From Armatimonadota bacterium (GTDB lineage: Bacteria > Armatimonadota > Fervidibacteria > Fervidibacterales > Thermosaccharophagaceae), in the NCBI GenBank assembly GCA_025062195.1, contig JANXAS010000001.1:64872-128871 (forward strand): DNA of 64,000 nucleotides, in the 5' to 3' direction. The position numbers were made by a program, and so were the translations under genes. Positions within the stretch are counted from its first letter, which is position 1; the number at the start of each line of letters is the position of its first letter. The notes below the pieces were generated by a model. The model had not been told where the DNA came from and made no database searches. It saw nothing but the letters and a program-made list of their open reading frames with translations. Of the stretch, positions 15,951 to 26,832 are shown piece after piece.

Positions 15951-18900
15951 CTACTGTGCAACAATTGTAAATGCCTCACGAAGCACACCGTGTGGGCTTT
16001 CAATACCATCAGCAACATTTATCACGACGACATCCCATTTGCCAGTTGCGGCACCAGTTAGGTTGAAAACTGCCCTAATTCTCGTTTGGCTCTCCACAGT
16101 GACACTGCTCGCCACAATATCTTGCTGTCCGGATCGGCGCAAGAGAACTCTTGCTCCACTCCAGAAATTACTCCCACTTATTGTGACAGTTACTGGATTC
16201 TTTGCCCCTAAGTTAGAACCCTGATTAGGGGTTATCGCTGTCACAACCGCTTGCGCTTTGATGACGAAACCATCCACCAGATCGCCATATCTGCTATCAG
16301 CATTTACGGCTCTTACCGTCCATTTCCCTGGCACTCTACCAACCAAACTAAATGTGCAAGTTGCTTCCGCAGGACTGAGCACATTCACACTTGTCCCACT
16401 AATTTCAGCTTGTCCGCTCTTTATCAGTCTTGTAACCATACCCGGGTAGAAATTACTTCCGACAAGCTTCACCGTTACCGATGTTGAATTTAACCCCTCT
16501 GACGGTGTTATGGAACTAATTCTCGGCGCCGGTGCATAAACCATAAAGGCATTTCCAAGGACAGCAGATGAGCTGTGTGGGTTTGTCATAACAAGTGAAC
16601 GCCAACCGGGTGAAACACCACGAAGGTCAAATTGGCATGTTAACTGTGTATTGGTAATATTTGCTTGCACATTCATTCCAACTATATCAGGTTGACCGCT
16701 GCGCCTCAAAATTACAGATGCACCACTCCAAAGGTTGCTCCCTGTGATGATAACGCTTATAACAGCATTGTTTTCGCTGGAGTTTGGCGTCATACCTGTC
16801 AAAGTTGCAGGTGCAGTTACAGTGAACGCTTCAGTCCTCCTACCCTCCTGCCCATCCGTGTTCACTACAACAACATCCCATTTGCCCGGTTGCCTGCCGT
16901 TAAGGTTGAACTGGCATGTTATTGTCGTCTTAGATGACACAACCAAGTTAGCCCCTTCAATGCTTGCTGTGCCAAGCCTCAAAAATGCCCTTGCACCGCT
17001 GAATAAGTTGTTTCCAGTGATTGTGACGGAAACTACACCGGTATTTTGTGCCGTATATGGCGTTATTCCGCTAACAGTTGGTGCTGGCGCTGTGATTCTG
17101 AATGCGTTGTCCATTTTGCCCTCCCTGCCATCGGGGTTACGGACAACGACATTCCAATCGCCGGGTGCTCTATCACGCAGGTCAAACTGGCATGTAAGTC
17201 TTGTTGAGCCAACAAAGGTGACATTTGCACCAATTATGTCGGCTTGACCAACCTTTGTCAGGCGAACTGTCGCGCCTCTTAGGAACATTGAACCGTTAAT
17301 TGTGACTGTTGCAGTGCCAGTGTTAGGTGCTGAAGACGGCGAAAGACTCGTAATTTGCGGTGCACCTTGCTGCTCAATCACGAAGCCACCAGGCAACTTT
17401 CCTGATTGCCCATCCAGATTTACAACTACAACATCCCAATTGCCCGGCTCTGCATCATGCACATTCAACGTCGCTGTGACTTGAGTTGCACTCGCCACAT
17501 TCACATTCGTTGCAGTGATGACTTTCTTGCTTGTCCCGCCATCCTTTTCAATCCTCACGACAGCACCACCAAAGAAATTGCTACCGATAATCGTAACATC
17601 CACCGTTCCATAGTTAGTCACACGGCTCGGAGAAATGGAGCTTACAGTCGGTGGATTTACGGATTTGACCAGAAAGGCATTTGACAGGGTTACTGACTTA
17701 CCATCACAGTTAATGACAACCACATTCCATCGTCCAATTGCAGCATTTGTGAGGTTAACATTGCACACAATCCTGTCGCCATGCATGTCATTATTCCTGT
17801 CAGACACAACAATATTGGTTGCAATTATATCCGGTTGACCTGTGCGGATAAATCTAACTGTCGGGCTATAGAAGTAATTGCCATCAATTGTGATTGTCTT
17901 GATGCCATCATTCGTTGCTTCACTTGGCGATATTGATGAGATTATCGGTGACATCGCTGTTACCGTGAATGCCCTTTGCCTCACAGCTTCATCACTGCTG
18001 TCATTCTGAACGACCACATCCCATGCGCCCGGAAGCTTACCACGAATGTCAAATGTGCAGACTATCCTGGTCTGGTCAGCAACTGTGACATTTTCACCAA
18101 CAATCTCATCGCCTGAGGAATGGCGCAGCTTTACAACTGCGCCTGCCCAGAAGTTAGCCCCAGCAATCGTCACATTCACTTTTGCCGTATTTTGAGCAGA
18201 TGATGGTGTAACCCCAGTTATCACTGCAAGTGCCTTCACGGTGAAATCATCATTTGCTGTGTCATCGTTTTGCCATCCATTGGCATTGATCACGACCAAA
18301 TTCCATTTGCCCGGTGCTTTACCTTTGAGGTCAAATACACATTGCAATTCCTCGTTCCCATTTGCGACATTCCCATCCTTATCAGTCATGCTGAGAATGG
18401 TTCCGACTATATCAGCCTGCCCGGACTTAACGAGTTTCACTGTCGCATTCGGGTAAAAGTTGTAACCAGTTACTGTCACCGTAACGGAGCGATTATTATC
18501 ACCATTATTTGGAGAAATAGTGCTTATAACTGGCTTGACATTCGGAATCTCAAATACCTTAAATCCACCCTGCAATGTTGCAATTTGCCCGTCAGCATTC
18601 CTCACGATAACATCCCAATCGCCAATGCTCACATTTCTAAGGTCAAATCTTGCCCAAACTTGCTTATCACTAAGCAGCGTTGTGCTCGTGCCAACTATTC
18701 TCTCATTTCCTTTGCGCATTTCAACAGAAATTCCCGCATAGAAGTTGGCGCCATCAACAGTCACACCTATAACTGAGCCTTTCAGGGCTTGGTTCGGCTT
18801 AACTTGGATTATTTGTGGCATTTTACCCTTCACAAGGAATGCATCGGCAAGCATCCCAGACTGCCCATCGGCATTCGTCACAACGATACTCCATCGTCCA

Positions 18901-21900
18901 AGCGCTGCGCCAGCCAGGTCAAATGTGCACCTAATCTCAGTATTGCTTATGACCTGCACATTGTTAGCTGCAATTGGCGTCTGACCAGTTTTCCGAAGAG
19001 CGGCTGAAGCACCTGCAAACAAGTTATCCCCAGTTACTGTAACCGTAACCGTTGAATCTCTTTCACCTTCGGACGGATTGATGCCCGTCAAAGTTGGCTG
19101 AGCAGCAGTAATTGTAAGCGCATCTGGCTTAATTACCTCAGGGCTCATTGGTGGCTCATCGTTAGGCACATTTTGGACAACAACTGACCACCTGCCGGGC
19201 GCCGCAGATTGCTTACCATTTGCCGGATTATTGTCAATATCCTCAAGATTAAATGTGCAAGTCAGTTGCGTTGTGCTGATCACATTGACACTTGTTGCAA
19301 CTATGTCCCTATAACCAGTTCGGCGTAGGCTAACTTTTATGCCACTCCAGAAGTTGCTACCAACAATTGTCATCGCAAAGGAGGCATTCGTGTTGATGGC
19401 TGTAGTCGGAGAAACAGAAGTTATGGTCGCCGGAGCAGTTACCGTGAATGCTTTAGAAACTATCACACTTCTGCCATCAGTATTTATCACCACGAGGTCA
19501 TACCTTCCCGGCTCCTTACCAATCAATGGTAAAGTGCATGTCAATTTCGTCCCATCTTGCGTCCATTTTACATTCTGTGCCACAATTTCACTTGCTCCCT
19601 TCACCAATTTCACAGACGCACCCTCATACAGGAAGCGACCTGTAATTGTTACATCCACGTTGCTAATATTTGCGCCAATATTTGGCTCTATGCTCACAAC
19701 CTCCGGATAATCTGGGCTATAGACCCCATTAATTGTGAAGGTATATGGGTCGCTCTCCGGACTTAATGGATTTATGACGATAAGATGCCAATTTCCTGGC
19801 GCTCTGCCCCTCAAATCAAACTGGCATACGATTTCACTACCCTTATTCTCACCGCCAACGAAGCGTTCCTCAACCTGCGGCGGAGCAACCGGCAGTATGT
19901 CGCTAAAACCTGCCCTCTTTAGCCTGCAAGTTGCTCCCTTCCATATGTTATCCCCAACGATTGTCACTTTCAGGCTTGCTTCTCTGTTTTCTGCTGTGCT
20001 TGGCTCAACTTGTCCGATAATTGCTTTTGCTTGTATTGAGAATGCTTCCCTAAGAGAGGCAACCTGTGTTGGTGTATTCTCAACCTCAACATCCATCTTC
20101 ATTGGTCGCCTGTTCCTTATATCAAAACTGCATTCAATCCTGTCCCTCGCAACTGAGTTGACCACACCGTCAATCACAGTCCCATTACCCTTAAGCCTCA
20201 CTTTGGCATATGGCAACGGCATAAAGTCATAACCTTCAATTGCCATGATTACAACGGTATTATTCAATGCACCAGTTGGAGTCACCTTGCTTACTGTGGG
20301 CTTAGCAGTCACTATGAACCTGACATCATCACTGCTCTCAACAGACCTGCCATCTCTCAAACCGAATACCACAACTTTCCACTCACCAGGACTACGCTTT
20401 ATTAGGTTAAATCGGCAATAAATCGTCCTTGAATCGCTAACAGTGACATTTGTTGCACGAATCTCTGTGTCGGTTCCAGATACTCTCACCGGCACAAGCT
20501 TAGCTGAGTCAGTTGGCATAAAGTTATTTCCAGTGATTTTGACATCAATTGTGGAGTCATTTGGCGAAGAATTTGGCTCAATCCTTGAAACGCTTGGATC
20601 GCCGGTCAAAGTTATGGTAAAGGTTGCTGGGTCGCTTGACGGGCTTGAAACATTCGTGACGATAAGTTGCCAATCCCCAACTGTCTTTTGCCTCAAATCA
20701 AATTCACATGTTATCAAAGTTCCACTGCTTGATACGCTCACATTCCTTCCCACAATGTCTGTTTCACCGGCTTTACGCAACCTTATATCGCAACCACTCC
20801 AGAAGTTACTCCCGGTTATAGTCACCCTAATAATGTCAGAATTTGGTGCACTCTGTGGATCTACCTTCGTGATTCGCGCTTTAGCTTGGACTGTGAAAGC
20901 ATTTGATATAACAACTTCGGGGCTTTCCGGATTCTTGACGACCAAGTTCCAGTATCCCGGAGCTGCCCCTGTGATATCCAATTGGCATGTTATTTGTGTT
21001 GTATTTATTGCTCGCTCACCAGTTGCCAATATGTCATTGTAGCCAGTCCGCCTCAACCTGACATCCAAACCGCCTGATTCATCGCCCCAGAAATTGGTGC
21101 CGTGAATCGTCAAAGTAAACGGATTACTTGTTTTTTCATTCAACATTGACGATGGACTTATAGCTGTCACAAATGCTCTTGCTGTCACTATAAACTTGCC
21201 CACACCTGAACTGCCGCTGTCTCCAATGCCGTTTGTTGGATTTCCATCGTCATCGGCTGCTGCAACAAAGACATCCCACCTACCAGCCGGCATATCTTTC
21301 ACAGCAAATGTTGCAGCAATTTGGTCTGAGCGGATAATTCTGACATTGCTAACTGGCATCTGGTAAAGCGTGTTACCAACTTGTTTCCTCACATAGACTG
21401 TGCACCCTGGGAAGAAATTACTACCTTGAATAACCACATTGACATTTTCTGACATGTTGGATGCCTCAGATGGAACGACACTTGCAATCACCGGATTTGG
21501 CGCAGTTATCTTGAAAATCCTTAAACCTACGCCTTCTACTCCATCTGGGTTAGTTACTACGACATCCCAATCACCTGGTGCTTTTCCAATGAGGTCAAAA
21601 TCCGCCGCCATCTGTGTTGCTGATGTCACCACTACATTTGTCCCAACAATTTCAGCAAAGCCAACACGCCTAAGGCGAACTGCCGCACCAGTGGCAAAAT
21701 TATTTCCATTTATTACGAGCCTTCTAACGGCATCATTCATGGTAGAACTTGGGCTAACGCTTATCACAACTGGTGCAGGTCCTGTAACCATGAACGCATC
21801 TTTCAAAGTAACTTCGGGCGACTCTGGGTTGGCAACGACAACACTCCACTTGCCCAATTGCGCATTTGTCGCATTAATAAGACAAGTTATCATGCCACCA

Positions 21901-24900
21901 TCAGGTGAAGCCTGCTCACTGGTCGCTTCAATATCGGCATATCCAGTTCGTCTCAGGAGCACTTTCAATCCGTTTGCCTCACTACCCCAGAAGTTTGAGC
22001 CATAAATCCTCAGTGTAAAAGGATTATCTGAGGGCAGATTTGAATTGCTCGTTGGGTCAATCCTGACTATGCTCGCCAGCGCAGAAATGTAGAACAAGCT
22101 CCCAGGATTTGGACCATCTTCATCACTCAAATTATCCCCATCCTCATTGCCAGCGCCCTCATAGTCAAAATCAATTGTCCTATCACCATCTTGGTCAATA
22201 TTTGATTTTCCGTCAGTATTTTCAACCACAACACGCCAGCTTCCGGGCTCAAGCCTGGTTAAGTCAAATGTCCCCACAAGGCTTGTCTGGCTCGTAACAT
22301 TGACGCCTGTGGCATACCGCTCAACCAAACCGCTTGTGAAAGTATTCCTGAGCAACTTCAGTTTCGCTCCAGCAAAGAAGTTTTGTCCTTTGACAAGAAA
22401 TGTGACAGATGTGCTTGAGTTTGCACCCTTGTTAGGGGAGACAGATATGACAATCGGCGGATCTGCAATTATCTCAAGGTCTTCTGGCCCGCCTCTACCC
22501 CCAACTTGAATATCGCTTGGTGGTCCGCCAACATTTGACAAAACTGCGTCCCAAATTCCAGGTGATTTGCCAAGTGTTGGGAGAGTGCAAGTTAGCGTTG
22601 TATAACCGCCAGGGACATCAGGTGGACTCGGATATTGAACCTTGCCACTTAACTTAATATTTGAGCCAACAATGTCAGGGAAACCTTGACGCACAAATTT
22701 GACACTAATCCCCGGCCAGAAGTTCTTACCCTCAATTGTTATAGTGGCATTACTCTTATTGGAAACTGACGATGGTGAAACCCCACTAATAATTGGCTTT
22801 GCAAGCACATTTATTGCCCTTTGCAGTATCCCATATTGACCATCATCGTTAACCACTTCAACATCCCAAGCACCCGGTGTCTTGCCCCAGAAATTGGCTT
22901 GAACCCTGACAAGTGCCCTATTTGTTAAAAGCTCGCTTTTGTTCAAAATCCTCCAACTCTCCCATGGTATGGTCACAACATCATCTTGGGATGCTGGGTC
23001 TTCGCCGGGATTGTATGTCCCATTGCGCTTGAATTTCACGGTCAACCCGGGCATGAAATTGTCGCCATAAATGTAGATAACGCCAGTCTCACCATCTTGG
23101 CTTGGTGGACCATTCCAAACAGATTGTGCTGGGTTGTTATCTTTCGTGTTTACATAGTAGACTACCCTTGTGACAACGGGTGGAGGCGAAATTACCCTGA
23201 CTGCATTCGGCAAAATTTCCCATTTGTTGTCAGTATTCCTGATGATTATGCTCCAATATCCGGGCTCAGCCCTCTTACCAGTCCCACAGGGGTTTGAAAG
23301 CGGTGGAAAAGTGCAGGTTATTATCCTGCCTTGCCAGACCGGTTTTTCAGTTGTGCGTATATTTGTTGGATCATCCGGTTGACCAACTTTTGTAAGTTGC
23401 ACTTCTACCCCCGGAGCGAACATGTGTGGGTCAAGTGAGAATGATGGCGAGCCAATTCTTCCGTAAATCTTCATTTGCCACTCCTGAACGCCAGTGTTCA
23501 CTACCGTTGATGGCTCAACACCAACTGGATTCGGATAGTCAAGAAAGATGGAAAATATAGGATTTGTTGACAGAAGGCGGACACCCGGATCATCCCTTGG
23601 GTCACCACCACTGCCATCAATGAACAAAACTTGCTTTGCCCAAGGATGTGAGGCATAAACATGATGATTGCCGGGAGAAGAATTCAAAGCCGGGTCATCT
23701 GGCGAACCGAACAATATAAAACGGCATTCATTTTCGTTTACTACACCGGGCAAGCCAGAAGCATCCCTAACTGTGGTCTCAAACAACGAAGTGTGTGAAT
23801 AGAAAATGTCAGGCACTCCATCATCCTGGGTCTCTGTATATCCTGGGGCAATTTGCCTCCAAATCCTCAAATATAATCCAACACTGGGTTGTGCTGTTCT
23901 AATGGTATTCCTGGTAACATAGGTGCTGTGAAAGTCATCGCCAACTACTACAACACCCAAGCCACGAGCATGATGCCTATCAACATCCTTATACCAAGCC
24001 CATCTTGATCTTTGCGCAGGTGGTGTAGTTGCGCCGGGGCGAGATGGCGGAGTATACATGTCAGTCACGCGAGGCGTATAGTAATAAAGCTCAAACAAAG
24101 CATCTGCCACTTCCGACCTTCCACCAGCGCCTGGCTTTTCAACCGTAAGGTAATAACTGCCAGCATAAGCATTATCATCGTCAAGCGAGAATGCTGCATC
24201 AATAATCCTATTATCCGGGCTAATTCTCACATCTTGTGCGGAAATTATGACTCTGGAGCCACCCCTTGGATTATCAGGCGAACCTCGCGCCGATTGCAAG
24301 CGGACACTTGTCACACCGCTAAAGTTGGCATTACCGAGTATCCGTATGACGATTTTATTCTGATCATCGGAGCTTCCAGGCTCGCCACCCGTGAATGCCT
24401 GCCTGTCCCGATCAGCATGAGGTGAGTTATTTGGTATTCCTCCGGGAAAATTGGTATCGTTCCAACAATCAACTATAGTCATCGGTGATGTGACCGTAAA
24501 TGCCGATCCGAGCCGTCCGACTATATTAGTCCCCCAAAAATCAGTTGCAACAATGACATCATATAATCCGGGACGGGCATTCGCCAAGAAAAGGTTAAAC
24601 TGAGCACGAATCCGAGATGTTGGGAGAACTGTGGCTGGAGTGAGTGAGCGAATTTGGTATCTTGTGTCTCTTGCATCTCGCAAAAATACCCAATATGTTG
24701 TGCCACTATCAAAATTTGCCCCATCTACTGTGAGATAGAATGGATTGTCAGTTTCAAGATTACTTCTTGACGATGGGCTAACCGATGTCAAATGGACTCC
24801 ACCAGCATCGCTAATCGTGAATGTTGTTGAGGCGAATCGTCCTGTCGGAATCGGGTAATCCGTGTTATATACCCGCAATGTCCAACTGCCAGGACGCAGC

Positions 24901-26453
24901 CCACGAAGGTCAAAGGTTATATCAACACTTTTTGTTATTCTGTCTCTATCATCCCTTGGATAACTTACACTGGACGGGTAAACAATTTGCCCAAAGCCTC
25001 TCAACTCGGCATAGACGCCTTCAAACATATTAGAGCCATCAACACGGATTGCGACAGGGGCATTATTACTCCCACTTGATGGGCTTATGCTGCTTATTGA
25101 TATTGGGTCTGAAGTGACCGTAAATGCGTTATAAAGCGTTACAGTTACACCTGCAACAGTAACTTCAACATCCCAATAACCAGGCGGTGCCGGATCATCT
25201 GGGTCACGACTCCAAGGGTCTACAAGATTAAAAGTAGCTCTCATCCGTTGCGTTGGGTTATCTGGGTCAAGTGATACACTCGTTGCACTTATAGTTTGAG
25301 CAAATGGGGGTAAAGATGGCGATATTGGTGGGGATTTTCGCAGACGGACACTTGGAGGAGGTTCCGATAAAAACCCAGTCCCACTAATCGTTATAGTTAC
25401 TGTGCTTCTATTTGAGCCACTAACTGGCTCAATTCCTGTCACTGACACTCCAGTTGTAGGCACTAACTCAACAACACGCAATCCACCAGTGTTTTGACCT
25501 GGCTGTGCCGGTGGCTCAGGCCAGACTACATATTGCCCATCATTGTTTCGCACAACGACATAATACCAACCCGCAGCAACACCAATCAATGGCAACTCAA
25601 CAAGCAAACTAATACCTGCCGGATCTTCATCAACTTCCCCATCACCATCATCGTCAACCCCGTTAATTGGGTCTTCATCAATACCCTCATCACCATCGTT
25701 GTCAACATCAACTTTCGTGGTAATGTTAGTCACAGGATTAGTCCAATCCTCATCCCAATCTTCATCAATTTGCCCATCGCCATCATCATCAATTCCTTCC
25801 CAATCTTCGTCAATTTCATTGTCATAATCATCATCCCGCCCGTTTACCCGATCTTCGTTAAAAAGACCGTCACCGTCCTCGTCTTCCGGCGGGTCTTCAT
25901 CAACTCCATCTCTATCGTCGTTATAGCTTCTGACACTAATTGCGCGCGCAACCATAGTGCCAGGTTGCCCATCCAAGTTGATATAAACTTCGGCGTTGGG
26001 GAAGAGATTTTCACCCCTTATAATGAACTTTACAACTCCTTCCGCATTGCTTCCCCAATTTATGCTCATATCCTGCGGCGGATTGTATGGTTTTCCATCT
26101 TCACGCTCAATTGATGTTATTTTCGGCGCACCCGACTTTATGATGAATGCATTGGTCAAATATGCCCTCCCCGATAGTGTTACGAGTTCCAAATCATAAA
26201 TGCCAGGCGCACCCCCAAGTAAATTAAATTCTGCCTCAACTTTGTCACCTGACTCTGAAAGGACTGTGCCATCAATGTTGGTTCCGCCAATCGCTTTGCT
26301 AACGAGAGTAATACTTTGCGTATTTTCAAGGTTCATACCATTTATGATGACTTTTAGCGCACTTTCTGTGTTGCTCCCCCAATTTATCCTCATGTCATGT
26401 GGTGGATTAATTGGTCGTTTATCCTCACGGACAATTGAAGTCAGCCTTGGCAA
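15951..26453 (-). repeat. Array of about 32 IPT/TIG domain repeats
   Basis: Counting openings of the type (I/V)xxIxPSSxxN followed by a GxNFxxG turn gives about 32 units. The C-terminal dozen are most alike and most regular in length (about 90-95 residues). The N-terminal units are longer and more diverged, as expected if the array grows near its C-terminal end. The repeats are alike at protein level, with synonymous drift in the DNA, so this is an old expansion. Confidence 0.85.
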
Positions 26454-26582
26454 ACCTTGAGCCATTGCCATGAACAGTTTGAAGCTAACGCCACCTGCAA
26501 TGAGAATGAGAGATGCAACGAAAGCTATAAAGACTCTCGCAACCTTTTTGTTACGCTTAAATGATTGCGCAAGCGCTATCAT
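15951..26582 (-). CDS. Giant secreted IPT/TIG-repeat protein (about 3,543 aa)
   Basis: One uninterrupted frame encodes an exported protein built almost entirely of IPT/TIG immunoglobulin-like domains. After a short basic N-terminus there is one hydrophobic segment (FIAFVASLILIAGG), a signal peptide or membrane anchor. About 32 tandem units of roughly 90-130 residues then follow. Each runs from a form like ITSISPSS..N through VTITGSNFWSG..VRLRR.G..DIVG and ITCQFDLRG.APG.WDVVV.N to AFTVTA. Unit 2 carries an Asp-rich insert of about 100 residues and unit 11 a smaller one, both resembling calcium-binding DxDGDG loops. Units 6-8 are the most divergent. There is no LPxTG, SLH or autotransporter end; the protein simply stops after the last unit. 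The ATG at 26582 is preceded by a GGGGGGGTG stretch; an in-frame start at 26630 is less likely. A fibre or surface-coat role is inference. Confidence 0.93.
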   Translation of the reverse strand: MIALAQSFKRNKKVARVFIAFVASLILIAGGVSFKLFMAMAQGLPRLTSIVREDKRPINPPHDMRINWGSNTESALKVIINGMNLENTQSITLVSKAIGGTNIDGTVLSESGDKVEAEFNLLGGAPGIYDLELVTLSGRAYLTNAFIIKSGAPKITSIEREDGKPYNPPQDMSINWGSNAEGVVKFIIRGENLFPNAEVYINLDGQPGTMVARAISVRSYNDDRDGVDEDPPEDEDGDGLFNEDRVNGRDDDYDNEIDEDWEGIDDDGDGQIDEDWDEDWTNPVTNITTKVDVDNDGDEGIDEDPINGVDDDGDGEVDEDPAGISLLVELPLIGVAAGWYYVVVRNNDGQYVVWPEPPAQPGQNTGGLRVVELVPTTGVSVTGIEPVSGSNRSTVTITISGTGFLSEPPPSVRLRKSPPISPSLPPFAQTISATSVSLDPDNPTQRMRATFNLVDPWSRDPDDPAPPGYWDVEVTVAGVTVTLYNAFTVTSDPISISSISPSSGSNNAPVAIRVDGSNMFEGVYAELRGFGQIVYPSSVSYPRDDRDRITKSVDITFDLRGLRPGSWTLRVYNTDYPIPTGRFASTTFTISDAGGVHLTSVSPSSRSNLETDNPFYLTVDGANFDSGTTYWVFLRDARDTRYQIRSLTPATVLPTSRIRAQFNLFLANARPGLYDVIVATDFWGTNIVGRLGSAFTVTSPMTIVDCWNDTNFPGGIPNNSPHADRDRQAFTGGEPGSSDDQNKIVIRILGNANFSGVTSVRLQSARGSPDNPRGGSRVIISAQDVRISPDNRIIDAAFSLDDDNAYAGSYYLTVEKPGAGGRSEVADALFELYYYTPRVTDMYTPPSRPGATTPPAQRSRWAWYKDVDRHHARGLGVVVVGDDFHSTYVTRNTIRTAQPSVGLYLRIWRQIAPGYTETQDDGVPDIFYSHTSLFETTVRDASGLPGVVNENECRFILFGSPDDPALNSSPGNHHVYASHPWAKQVLFIDGSGGDPRDDPGVRLLSTNPIFSIFLDYPNPVGVEPSTVVNTGVQEWQMKIYGRIGSPSFSLDPHMFAPGVEVQLTKVGQPDDPTNIRTTEKPVWQGRIITCTFPPLSNPCGTGKRAEPGYWSIIIRNTDNKWEILPNAVRVISPPPVVTRVVYYVNTKDNNPAQSVWNGPPSQDGETGVIYIYGDNFMPGLTVKFKRNGTYNPGEDPASQDDVVTIPWESWRILNKSELLTNRALVRVQANFWGKTPGAWDVEVVNDDGQYGILQRAINVLAKPIISGVSPSSVSNKSNATITIEGKNFWPGISVKFVRQGFPDIVGSNIKLSGKVQYPSPPDVPGGYTTLTCTLPTLGKSPGIWDAVLSNVGGPPSDIQVGGRGGPEDLEIIADPPIVISVSPNKGANSSTSVTFLVKGQNFFAGAKLKLLRNTFTSGLVERYATGVNVTSQTSLVGTFDLTRLEPGSWRVVVENTDGKSNIDQDGDRTIDFDYEGAGNEDGDNLSDEDGPNPGSLFYISALASIVRIDPTSNSNLPSDNPFTLRIYGSNFWGSEANGLKVLLRRTGYADIEATSEQASPDGGMITCLINATNAQLGKWSVVVANPESPEVTLKDAFMVTGPAPVVISVSPSSTMNDAVRRLVINGNNFATGAAVRLRRVGFAEIVGTNVVVTSATQMAADFDLIGKAPGDWDVVVTNPDGVEGVGLRIFKITAPNPVIASVVPSEASNMSENVNVVIQGSNFFPGCTVYVRKQVGNTLYQMPVSNVRIIRSDQIAATFAVKDMPAGRWDVFVAAADDDGNPTNGIGDSGSSGVGKFIVTARAFVTAISPSSMLNEKTSNPFTLTIHGTNFWGDESGGLDVRLRRTGYNDILATGERAINTTQITCQLDITGAAPGYWNLVVKNPESPEVVISNAFTVQAKARITKVDPQSAPNSDIIRVTITGSNFWSGCDIRLRKAGETDIVGRNVSVSSSGTLITCEFDLRQKTVGDWQLIVTNVSSPSSDPATFTITLTGDPSVSRIEPNSSPNDSTIDVKITGNNFMPTDSAKLVPVRVSGTDTEIRATNVTVSDSRTIYCRFNLIKRSPGEWKVVVFGLRDGRSVESSDDVRFIVTAKPTVSKVTPTGALNNTVVIMAIEGYDFMPLPYAKVRLKGNGTVIDGVVNSVARDRIECSFDIRNRRPMKMDVEVENTPTQVASLREAFSIQAKAIIGQVEPSTAENREASLKVTIVGDNIWKGATCRLKRAGFSDILPVAPPQVEERFVGGENKGSEIVCQFDLRGRAPGNWHLIVINPLSPESDPYTFTINGVYSPDYPEVVSIEPNIGANISNVDVTITGRFLYEGASVKLVKGASEIVAQNVKWTQDGTKLTCTLPLIGKEPGRYDLVVINTDGRSVIVSKAFTVTAPATITSVSPTTAINTNASFAMTIVGSNFWSGIKVSLRRTGYRDIVATSVNVISTTQLTCTFNLEDIDNNPANGKQSAAPGRWSVVVQNVPNDEPPMSPEVIKPDALTITAAQPTLTGINPSEGERDSTVTVTVTGDNLFAGASAALRKTGQTPIAANNVQVISNTEIRCTFDLAGAALGRWSIVVTNADGQSGMLADAFLVKGKMPQIIQVKPNQALKGSVIGVTVDGANFYAGISVEMRKGNERIVGTSTTLLSDKQVWARFDLRNVSIGDWDVIVRNADGQIATLQGGFKVFEIPNVKPVISTISPNNGDNNRSVTVTVTGYNFYPNATVKLVKSGQADIVGTILSMTDKDGNVANGNEELQCVFDLKGKAPGKWNLVVINANGWQNDDTANDDFTVKALAVITGVTPSSAQNTAKVNVTIAGANFWAGAVVKLRHSSGDEIVGENVTVADQTRIVCTFDIRGKLPGAWDVVVQNDSSDEAVRQRAFTVTAMSPIISSISPSEATNDGIKTITIDGNYFYSPTVRFIRTGQPDIIATNIVVSDRNNDMHGDRIVCNVNLTNAAIGRWNVVVINCDGKSVTLSNAFLVKSVNPPTVSSISPSRVTNYGTVDVTIIGSNFFGGAVVRIEKDGGTSKKVITATNVNVASATQVTATLNVHDAEPGNWDVVVVNLDGQSGKLPGGFVIEQQGAPQITSLSPSSAPNTGTATVTINGSMFLRGATVRLTKVGQADIIGANVTFVGSTRLTCQFDLRDRAPGDWNVVVRNPDGREGKMDNAFRITAPAPTVSGITPYTAQNTGVVSVTITGNNLFSGARAFLRLGTASIEGANLVVSSKTTITCQFNLNGRQPGKWDVVVVNTDGQEGRRTEAFTVTAPATLTGMTPNSSENNAVISVIITGSNLWSGASVILRRSGQPDIVGMNVQANITNTQLTCQFDLRGVSPGWRSLVMTNPHSSSAVLGNAFMVYAPAPRISSITPSEGLNSTSVTVKLVGSNFYPGMVTRLIKSGQAEISGTSVNVLSPAEATCTFSLVGRVPGKWTVRAVNADSRYGDLVDGFVIKAQAVVTAITPNQGSNLGAKNPVTVTISGSNFWSGARVLLRRSGQQDIVASSVTVESQTRIRAVFNLTGAATGKWDVVVINVADGIESPHGVLREAFTIVAQ

Positions 26583-26832
26583 TAAAAACACCCCCCCAAC
26601 TTTTTGTGGTGCATCTCTCTGATGCCCCAATGTCTATTTTAACAACGCACCAAACTTTTCGCCCCTTGAAAAGTGCATCTCTTAATGCGCCATAACCTTT
26701 TCCACTACAGAATTCTCACCATTCGTGGTGAGCCACCAAACAAAGAAGTGGAGTAGCAATTACCCATCTTTTCGGGCGGATTTCATCCGCTCCCACTTCA
26801 ACAACTGCGTAACTCCTAATCTAATTCCTAAT
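26583..26832. other. Intercistronic region between the two giant genes, with two hairpins
   Basis: The 250 bases between the stop of the Big_1 giant and the start of the TIG giant contain two stem-loops. CTCACCA-TTCG-TGGTGAG at 26715-26732 is a perfect seven-base-pair stem with a tetraloop. GGGCGGAT..ATCCGCTCCC at 26774-26794 is a nearly perfect hairpin with one bulge. Neither has a U-tract. They could be processing or stability elements that set the ratio of the two giant proteins, or a partial terminator. Confidence 0.5.

Noticed and set aside
15951-26582. Frameshift or gene fusion in the TIG giant because units 6-8 look different
   Set aside because: The frame is continuous and the divergent units keep the TIG core (GxxF turn and closing strand), so this is divergence rather than a break.
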